Assembly (NCBI GenBank): GCA_946122785.1 | Contig: CAMGYJ010000003.1 | Coordinates: 31,451,811 to 31,515,810 of the forward strand | Origin: Linum tenue | Lineage: Eukaryota > Streptophyta > Magnoliopsida > Malpighiales > Linaceae | Direction of reading: 5' to 3' | DNA: 64,000 nt | Shown here: positions 55,901 through 64,000 of the stretch, piece after piece | Numbering within the stretch: position 1 is the stretch's first letter | Layout of the letters: each line of letters begins with the position of its first letter | Position numbers and translations under genes: made by a program | Notes under the pieces: model-generated | What the model saw: only the letters and a program-made list of their open reading frames with translations | What the model was told of the DNA's origin: nothing | Databases searched by the model: none

Positions 55901-57403
55901 GGGCTAATACCACTATAACACCCGAACTATCCGGAAAATGCCACTTGTGTCCTATTGTTTCCAATATTCCATCTGTGTCCTGAACTATTATTCCGTTAGT
56001 GTTGACTGGCGTTGACCGTTAGTATTTAACAGAAAATACAGTCAGCGTTGACGTGGCATCTGACCTGGAATTTTCATTATCAATTTTCATTTAATAAAAA
56101 ATAAAAAAAATAGAAAAATAGAAAACCCTCCCAATCCCTTCTCCGCGTCTCCTCCTGCCGTCTGGTGGAACCCTCTGCCGGGAGCCCTCTCCGGGAAGTC
56201 GCCATCAACACCCAGATTCGAAACCTTAGTCGAATTCATGATGGGGGGGTCAAGCTAAGAGGAACCGAAGGTCATGGGGAGGGGAATCGAAGGTCGGGGG
56301 AGGGGAATCGAAGATCGGGGAGGGGAATCGTCGTTCTCGAAGAGCGACTGAAATCCGACTCCGGCGGAACCACAAGGACCTCTATCCCTCACCCTCTCTC
56401 TTCTACGGCGACGAACACTGGAGTGGGGATGAAGCTTCGTGACAATGAGATCTTAGAATTATGCCCCTGGTTGCTTCTCTTGGCTTGACGAAATCGCGAG
56501 GGATTTTGGTGCTCGTGACAAATCGAAGCAAACCGATCTATTTCCTAGTTGCATCCAACATCGCCCATCGTCTTCGTCAACACCATAACTCGGTCTAGCT
56601 CTCTGGTTACCCTTCCTCTAGCAACCAGATTTAATTGAGGAACGACGGCTAGGGAACGCAAATGACAGTCGTAGGGGCCTTTCTCATTCTCGGACTCGGC
56701 TGGGCGAGGTGAATGACGGCGGAAGACGAGAATGATGATTCCCCTCCCACGACCTTCGATTCCCCTCCCCCTGCCTTCGATTCACTTTTCCTGTACTCTC
56801 AGCTTGACCTCCCCCATCATGAATTCGACCAAGGTTCAGAATCTGGGTGTTGATAGCTCCCGGTAGAGGGTTCTCTTTTTGTGATTCGACGGTTCCCGGC
56901 GACAATCCAGCCGCATCCACCTCGTCTCTTCCTTTCTTTCCCTCTTCCACACGGCGGTTCCCTCCTCACTTCCGTCATCGCTGCAGGAGCAGTCCACCAC
57001 AACTTCGAAGTCGTTGAAGTATCGACGGGAAAGCACCAAGCAGAGAGTAGAGGGACAATCGACGAAATCAATGGAGATTTTTTTTTATTTGAATTTTGGG
57101 GTTTTAGAATATTATTATTTAGTAATATTCTTGAATTTAAAGGTTTTTCAATTTTTTATTTTCAAAGTTGTATATAATATAAATTAAAAATGTGAGGTGT
57201 CAATGACTTGGCACTGCCACGTCAGCAAAAGTCAATGTTAAGTTGACCGCCGTTTGGTCAACTGTTATCTTTAACGGTCAACGAAATTGGCAGGATACAA
57301 ATGACACAAAATATAATAGTTCAGGATATGAATGGAATATTTAAAAGAATAGGATACAAGTGGCATTTTTCGAATAGTTCGGGTGTTGTAGTGGTATTAG
57401 CCC
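55901..57403. mobile_element. Mutator-like element (MULE) with long terminal inverted repeats
   Basis: 1,503 bp. The ends GGGCTAATACCACTATAACA and, on the other strand, GGGCTAATACCACTACAACA continue as inverted repeats for about 200 bp. An exact 9-bp target duplication TATTTTTGT flanks it (55,892-55,900 and 57,404-57,412), as expected for Mutator. The inner parts (56,165-56,345 and 56,735-56,880) are also inverted copies of each other, GC-rich, with AGGGGAATCGAAGGTC repeats. Almost the whole element can therefore fold back. No transposase is present. It ends about 415 bp upstream of the SmB start codon. Confidence 0.9.
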
Positions 57404-57412
57404 TATTTTTGT

Positions 57413-57818
57413 TGACGTATCTATGATGAAAATTCTTATTATACACATTAAATTTATTTGATGTATATTTAAAATATTTTTTTGTTGCCGAACCTTTTAA
57501 TCAGACTATTAAGTCAAAATAAAGTATCATTGTCGTATTTTTGTATCGTATTTTACTAACTATTATTAAAACCCAACCACAAAGGTTTCGATTTACTGTA
57601 CGGTCAGGATTTAAAGAGCAATGGAGCCGGTCCATACCGATACAGCGCACTGGATCAGACCCTCAACACCCGACACCCGAAAGCCATGGTCCGCTCCAGA
57701 CTCTTACTAAACCCTAATTCCCGCTAATTTTTTGCAGATCTCGCCGATATTCACCGCCGAAATACTTCGAAACCCTAGTGAGTCCAATCGTGGCGGAGGA
57801 AAACCCTAGATCGCCAAG
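57413..57818 (+). promoter_or_regulatory. SmB promoter and leader with telo-box motifs
   Basis: Three AAACCCTA motifs occur at 57,709-57,717, 57,770-57,778 and 57,801-57,809. Such telo-boxes are common in promoters and leaders of plant genes for translation and RNA processing. No clear TATA box. The region is bounded upstream by the MULE, so the native promoter may be cut to about 400 bp. Confidence 0.55.
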
Positions 57819-58667
57819 ATGTCGATGTCAAAGAGCTCGAAGATGCTCCAGTACATCAATTACCGGATGCGGGTCACGATTCAGGACGGCCGGCAGCTGG
57901 TCGGTAAGTTCATGGCGTTCGACCGCCATATGAACCTCGTCCTGGGCGACTGCGAAGAGTTCCGCAAGCTCCCGCCGGCGAAGGGGAAGAAGAACAACGA
58001 GGAACGAGAGGACCGCCGCACCCTCGGTCTCGTCCTGCTCCGAGGCGAGGAAGTTGTGTCCATGACCGTCGAAGGCCCCCCTCCTCCCGAGGAGTCGCGC
58101 GCTAAGTCGGTGGCTGCTAGTGCGATTCCCGGTCCGGGCATTGGTCGCGCGGCGGGGCGTGGTATTCCGACGGCTCCCCTCATTCAGGCCCAGCCAGGGC
58201 TCGCCGGACCTGTTCGCGGAGTTGGTGGTCCTGCTCCTGGAATGATGCAGCCTCAAATCTCGCGTCCTCCTGTCCCCAACATGTCTGCTCCGCCGATGAG
58301 TTATCCGCCTCCGCAACAGGGCGGCCCGCCGGTTATCCGGCCACCGGGCCAGATGCCACCTGTGCAGTACCCTGGACAGGGACCGCCCATGGGCCGTGGT
58401 CCTCCGCCGCAGGTTCCCCCTCAGTTTGCTCAGAGGCCACCGCAGCAGGGGTTCCCTATGCCGCCACAGTTCGCGCAGAGACCGATGGGGATGCCGCCAC
58501 CGCAGGGTCCGCCCATGATGAGAGGGCCGCCTCCTCCAAGACCTGGAATGCAAGCTCCACCTCCACCGCGTCCTGGCATGCCGCCTCCGCCTGGTGGTGT
58601 GTTTGGACCACCACGCCCTGGCATGCCACCGCCTCCTCCTAATCAGCAGCAAAATCAACAGCAATGA
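57819..58667 (+). CDS. SmB: Small nuclear ribonucleoprotein-associated protein B (SmB)
   Basis: 282 residues in one exon, starting [19 protein letters not shown] as in known plant SmB proteins. The Sm fold spans residues about 7-88: Sm1 ([20 protein letters not shown], then LVLGDCEEF) and Sm2 ([20 protein letters not shown]). The C-terminal two thirds is a Pro/Gly/Met/Gln-rich tail with repeated PPPRPGM and RPPQQG-type units. SmB is one of seven Sm proteins forming the ring on U1, U2, U4 and U5 snRNAs, and it acts in the nucleus in splicing. The length fits the family. Long frames on the opposite strand are shadows of the biased codon use. Confidence 0.96.
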   Translation: MSMSKSSKMLQYINYRMRVTIQDGRQLVGKFMAFDRHMNLVLGDCEEFRKLPPAKGKKNNEEREDRRTLGLVLLRGEEVVSMTVEGPPPPEESRAKSVAASAIPGPGIGRAAGRGIPTAPLIQAQPGLAGPVRGVGGPAPGMMQPQISRPPVPNMSAPPMSYPPPQQGGPPVIRPPGQMPPVQYPGQGPPMGRGPPPQVPPQFAQRPPQQGFPMPPQFAQRPMGMPPPQGPPMMRGPPPPRPGMQAPPPPRPGMPPPPGGVFGPPRPGMPPPPPNQQQNQQQ

Positions 58668-59760
58668 GGAGTAAGTAAGTGTTTGCGAATTGGGAATTGT
58701 TTCTCACATGGTACTGCTCTTTGGATTTACGTTAGTTGTGTTGGTTTTGCGGGTTAATAATCAATTACTCATGCGTCTTAGTCTCAGTAGCTTGCCCCAT
58801 AGTTCGACAAAACATCAAATCGATTCAATGGTATCCGCTAGACAAGTGATTGATTCACTATGTTCTGTTTGAATACTTTACATATGCTCTCAAAAACACC
58901 TAGTTGTTGGAGCAGTAATATTGATATTGTGTTCCCCATAGGAACATATGTTACAAAAGAAAGTAAGCAAGCAGAATAAGTTTTATATCCAGGATTGACT
59001 TGGTTGATTTCTGTGCCTTCTTGTGGGTTTATCTCATGTACTCTCGATTGTTCATTTGCTTGATGCATTTGTTTACTTATTGCTTTCTTCGTTTGTGTAT
59101 TTGTCATTCGTGTTTATAGTTTTTACTACCGAGACAATGCAGAATAAGCATACAAGCTATGTTGCGTGGTACATGAGCCATTTCTTGATGTAGCAGTAGC
59201 ACCTATATAGAGACCATCAGAATTAGGATATGTTGTCCTGGCTGCAGTAGGCATTCGCTGATTCACTTGGTGTTAGGTCTTGCTTGGGATGCATTTTGTT
59301 ACTTGTGGAACTCTGTCATTGATTGTGTGCATACCATTACCGAGCACTGGCAATTTTTTGTGTTGCTTTGCATAGTATGAATGCTGGTATCTTATGGGTT
59401 ATAATAGCTGAATGATGTGCCCCTTCTACCTGGCTTTTGACAGTTATATTATATTCACAATGCAGCAGGATTTTGATGTCAAGGCTGCGTTGGAATTTAA
59501 TCGGCAAGTGTGTGGACTTCAGGCAGTGATAGGGCTTCCAAGGATTTTGGTGCCATTTGATGATGTTGCTGAGATTCTCTACACCTGACTTGGGATGTTT
59601 GGTACTTGGTAGAGTTGTGAACTTTCTGTTCCTGTGTATCTTTGGCGCATTTTGTGATGTGGGATTTCGTATTGTGGTAGAAACAGCAGAGTTTGTTAAA
59701 GTAGTCTAAAAACATCAGTTGCTTGAGCATGAATGACTAACGTGAATTTGAAGTGACCAC
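58668..59760 (+). other. SmB 3' UTR with a probable intron
   Basis: A strong donor GTAAGTAAGT at 58,671, three bases after the stop codon, and an acceptor (CACAATGCAG) ending at 59,465 suggest a 795-bp intron in the 3' UTR. The exon after it (GATTTTGATGTCAAGG...) would extend to about 59,700. This is inferred from splice-site quality only. Confidence 0.4.
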
Positions 59761-61394
59761 TCTCCAGGCCTTTTTACATGGAAAGATATCAAGAACCGTA
59801 CAGTGGCAGAACTATCTTGACTTACAAAACTGGTATAGATTTATATGTTACGGTCAATGCCATTCGAAAACATATTAATGTTGTTTGACAGGAATTCAAC
59901 CGATGAACAAGGAAGATACAGCTTTTCTTAGTGGCAATCGATTCATGGCCGAGTCTATGAAATATTGTAGAGGAAGAAGATTAGTGGCAATCGATTCTTA
60001 GGGGCAATCGATTCCCGTCCACTTGTCATTCCATTTGTTATAACGAACGAGTCTGTACAGTCCAAGGTCATCATGTAAATATCCATCATCTACAAAAAAT
60101 AAAAAATGTTTCTTCGTATCAATTGGATTCACAACTGATTTTAATTGTATAACGAACGAGTCTAGTTAGCATCTAGTGGTGAAGTTAACATGACCGTTTT
60201 GGATTAAACTTAATGGTGAAGACCCACGTGATCGTGAAACCACTTGACATGTCTAGTTAGCATCTAGTGTTCATGGGTACAGCTGCCTGCTAAACTGCAC
60301 AGAGAATTTCATAAATCCAAGTGATAGCTTATGATAAGATATGCATGTAACCAATGGATGTGTATGCTTTTCAATGGTGGAATCTATATTCATGACATAA
60401 TCGCTGGTTTTAACTGTGGAGAGTGGTTTGTGTTGTTGGTGGTAAGGGTGTGGTTAGAGTAGGGTATTATGAATGATTCAGAGCCGAGGAGTAGTAGGGT
60501 TTGGAATTTTAATGCAGGTTGTGGAATTGGTTCAGTTAGCACTGGCAACGATGGGATGATTGAAATAGGGGGAGAGGAGGAGAGGAAGATAAACATGGAA
60601 TATGTGTTTATGAAAAATCACATCTCCGGAAAATAAGTCTTTTCAAGTAATGTACATCGAGTAATTTATACTCTTTGATACCTAAAGGGAAAAACCAATA
60701 TTTGAGAAACGCTATCGTACCGATCGGTTGGACCGAAAATATTGGATTGACCCAAAACGATAAACGGTTCAAGAATTAGGAAATAGTTGAACTATAGTTA
60801 AACCACAGTTTGAATATAAGATACTCAACCACTGACTTTTTTCAGTATAACTTCCTGTATGGCTTCACAATCTTTGGAGAAAACACAATGGCATGCTCTA
60901 GAGGGAAGAAATTAGTCCTATTGTGTGATACACTATAACTTGTATAAAATAAACACCCAAGACACAAATGTGAGACAACCCATAGGGACTGCCATGAATT
61001 CATTCATAGGGAGTCGTGTTTTTCAAAGCCTATATTAAACAATTATGCTATATGTTTCTTTGCAAATCAGTTCATTTAGATTGCAAAACGGGTCAGACCC
61101 AATTGGAAATGATACAATTATGCTATATGAGTAATGAAATCTGATTAGAACTTGCGATGCAAGCCATATTTGAAATGTAAAGCTCCGGATATATTTAGGA
61201 TGTTTCGATGTTTCCTTCTAATACTATCATTTTTTGTGAAGTTTCCACACAAGACACTTGATGGATAATTTATTGTCGAGAGTAACAATCTGGAGTATGA
61301 AATCTCTATCGTTGATCACATCTGATTATTTTGACAAATTTCTCATACTGCCTTTGAGGCATTGCACATAGATTTTGTAAAAATTTCCTAATTT
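59761..61394. other. Intergenic DNA with short repeats
   Basis: No gene recognised. GGCAATCGATTC occurs three times at 59,932-60,016. ATAACGAACGAGTCT occurs at about 60,040 and 60,150, and GTCTAGTTAGCATCTAGTG at about 60,160 and 60,250. A short minus frame at 60,390-60,596 has no family signature. Confidence 0.45.
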
Positions 61395-62670
61395 TACTCT
61401 TAAATTCATTAAATACACTCAAATGCATCTAAATTTAGTATTCGTAATGTTAAGAAAGTAACGATTCATTGTAATTAGAGGTAGCCCAAGGACCCCAAAA
61501 GTGTACATGAATAAATCAAAAGCATCATGAGTAGCATACTGATTTGAAGGGAAAGGAAGGTGTTTTTGTTTAGCAAATTGGCAAAACTTAATCTCTATAT
61601 TAGGTACACCATTTGGTGAACTCTTTTGTTCTATATTGTTTGGGGTATCCAAGTCTTTAGTGCCAAAGATCAAAGAGGCCAGGTTATGTGACTTAAGAGA
61701 ATTGGCATGTATAGTGTGGTTTTCCGTACAATTGGTAAGCTGGTAAAGACATATAATCTCTTGGGAAAAATCAATCTTCTTCATAGTGAGAAGGTCCTGA
61801 ATATTACTGATTTTGACTTCAATGTAAGTGACATTGGTAAGAACTTAGTGCTGACACTAAGTTGAAAGAAAAGGTCGGGACAAACAACACATCATCACCC
61901 ATCAATCCATATACTAACTTCACAGTTTCAGGGTGTGTAGCAGTGGTTTTGAAACCACTAGGTAAAGTAATGAAAACATTATGGATGCGGTACATCTAGC
62001 AAAAATGGACAACGAACAAGTGACATGATCTCTAGCATCAGTGTCTAGAAACTAACATTTACAAGTTCCATAGGATGCATGATGATGTATTTAGGTATAA
62101 TGAGTTTACCTCTATGATCCAGATTTACTAACATGTATCTACCTATTGAATTAACTATTGGATGTTGTTGTGTTATTGATGGAGAAGTCATACTTGGACC
62201 AGGTGAGTATGGAGAATTAATATGGCAAAGCAGTTTCTAGAGCCTACATAGATAATCAGCAAAATTTAAACCACTTATAAACTTAGTCACAAATTTTTTC
62301 TCTCTTATATTATCTCTACATCTATATTCAACCACATACACAGTTAGGGATAGGTAAAGATTGCACTAATTCTTCCCAATAGAGCTTTAATTTAGCATTG
62401 TCTTGACTAGAAACACTATTGACCAGACTTGGATCGAGAGATCCAAGGATCATGAAATGAACAGCGGTGTTGCTATGTTCCTAAGCAGGGTAGTTTTCAT
62501 ATGATGGATTTGGTGTCGCAGTGATCCACTGGTGAACCAACTTTTTTTTTTTTTTTTTGCTTTTCGAACAACCAAGACTATCCTATTCCACATATTATAA
62601 TTATTTGTTCCTGTAAAGCTTGATCGGAAGCCAAGGCACTTTCCGTCAGCTCGATCAAGCAATCAAGGTC
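61395..62670 (-). pseudogene. Decayed Ty1/copia gag-protease-integrase fragment
   Basis: On the minus strand, in order: a gag start-like NNYNMWNRIVL (near 62,610), LDPSLVNSVSSQDN and PIPNCVCG (near 62,340-62,430), then a protease-like WFLDTDARDH in place of the usual W-DTGA-DH (near 62,030-62,060). Next come DVLFVPTFSFNLVSALTK (near 61,850-61,900) and the pre-integrase FCQFAKQKHLPFP with FDLFMYTFGV (61,419-61,784). The catalytic DTGA is changed and several stops and frameshifts break the frame. RT and RNase H are missing and no LTRs were found. Confidence 0.8.
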
Positions 62671-64000
62671 GTCCTTGGAGGGTCATTCTGAGCCTATCGA
62701 ACCAGACTTTGAAATCAATTGACGCATGATCGAATTCACGCATAGTAAATTTTGAACGTCTCTATGAAATACTGAGAAACACGATAGATCTACAACTAAA
62801 TTACTACTAGATACTTGACTTCTTATTCGATAATGAAAATCAAAGAACAAAGTACATATTTTTGTAATGATGAAATAAACCGTAAACCTACCCAACCCTG
62901 GGCATCGGCCTCTCCACTCCTACTTGGACTCTACCGCTAGCTACTTTTTGACTAATCAACCCATGATAACAATAATAACCCCACCCTCTAAGCATAATAC
63001 GATGGGCCCACTTCATCACCCATAATGGACCCATAGACATGTTAATGCTACATATCAAATATGTCAAAAGAACACAATCTAACGTCAAACCGGGCAAATT
63101 ATAAGGTATTGTCAAAACATGCCCTCCAAATGATCTAGAAACGATGTATATTAAGCATCCACAACTTTGATATCCTATTTAACTTTAATGATCATTTGGC
63201 AAGAAGAACTATGAAAAGTTCAATGCCCATTTTTCATATATCCAAATTGAGTTTCCTGAAAATAGTATGAGATAATAGGTTTCACTTCCACATTAATCAT
63301 TTTCAGGTTACCATTAATAGAGTCTGAGTGAAGAGTTGTTATGTGTAACACTTGTTTATAACCTAGCAATTTCGTCACATTGTCAATCCCATAACACTCC
63401 TAACAGAACAAAGTTTGATCCCAACCACAATCCTAAAATAATAGATTGACAATCCTTACGGTAATTCATTGGAATGAGAGGGAAATGTGGACAAGTTTGG
63501 CTTTCAGTTTTCTTCTTTGTAAACCAGCTTGTAATGTATTCTAGTAAAAACAAATACTTTCACCTGTAGATTTAAATCAACACTAACGCTTCTGCTAACT
63601 TGAAAACAATTCATGAAATTTCCAATACTAACAACAAATATTTTGCATGAAATTCTAGCGGATGACCACTACTGTTGTTATCTTGGAAAAAGATTTGAGC
63701 TATTATTATTCGTAGTGTCAAAAGTTGGGCATACCAATACCAGTCTATACTCTGCATAAATTTTGATCAACACTTGGATACATCCATCAAATAGCGCAGG
63801 GATGATCGAGAAATCATCTCCACTAAGATGACTAGCACATTCGGATTACACTGCAAATCTTGAAGCAATGACCAATGAGTCCTGCAATGATGAGATCGCC
63901 ACTTGTGCAATTCACGTAAGGCGGAGCTCCCTGGAGCAATTGGAATGCTGCCAGTCTAGGGGTGTTGACATGGCGCCAACAAGGTGACAACAAGGCAGCT
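62671..64000. other. Unassigned intergenic DNA
   Basis: AT-rich, with only short frames lacking family signatures (for example 62,683-62,895 and 62,888-63,115 on the minus strand). Nothing recognised. A gene could start beyond the right edge. Confidence 0.4.

Noticed and set aside
57828..58664. 278-codon open frame on the minus strand
   Set aside because: It is a shadow of the SmB coding exon. The Pro/Gly-rich codons leave the opposite strand open.
45000..59700. A functional cluster linking the epimerase, coatomer and SmB genes
   Set aside because: Their roles are unrelated, and plants rarely cluster such housekeeping genes. Proximity looks accidental.

Overview
The window is nuclear DNA of a flowering plant, most likely a eudicot. 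The evidence is short GT-AG introns, low-GC intergenic DNA, plant-type LINEs, a copia-type LTR element, Helitron, hAT and Mutator-like ends, and four recognisable plant protein families. The species cannot be named from the sequence.

Layout. Positions 1-45,000 are gene-poor and built of nested mobile elements. Two nearly identical genes for a small secreted eight-cysteine (nsLTP-like) peptide sit head to head at 2,454-2,900 (-) and 11,461-11,907 (+), inside arms of a large inverted repeat. A decayed LINE with a 17-bp target duplication (4,334-10,123) lies between them. A third, exonless copy of the same locus is split into two pieces about 18.8 kb apart (14,171-14,455 and 33,258-33,510). Between the pieces lie hAT fragments, an intact dirigent gene (16,316-16,897), a Helitron (18,239-21,575), and a young LTR retrotransposon (23,091-31,997) that carries only gag. 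The 5' LTR-equivalent copy on its left is itself interrupted by a full-length LINE with both ORFs open (23,299-28,150). Positions 33,500-45,000 hold a terminal-inverted-repeat element with minisatellites and a possible captured gene piece, a second Helitron-like element with two nested inverted-repeat elements, and old repeat debris.

Positions 45,000-59,700 are gene-rich. They hold a UDP-arabinose/UDP-xylose 4-epimerase of the MUR4/UXE type (+, ten coding exons rebuilt in frame). Converging on it is the epsilon subunit of the COPI coatomer (-, seven exons, one GC-AG intron). After a cluster of small hAT, MITE and Mutator-like elements comes the spliceosomal core protein SmB (+). Both ends of the COPE-SmB interval show precise target duplications (8 bp for a hAT MITE, 9 bp for a Mutator-like element). 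Positions 59,700-64,000 hold a decayed copia fragment and otherwise nothing recognised.

The housekeeping genes act in separate processes: Golgi sugar-nucleotide supply for the cell wall, Golgi vesicle transport, and splicing. They do not form a cluster. I found no convincing new multi-gene system. The most notable items are the gag-only LTR element with near-identical LTRs, the open-frame LINE nested in it, the inverted duplication of the cysteine-rich peptide gene, and the split third copy.
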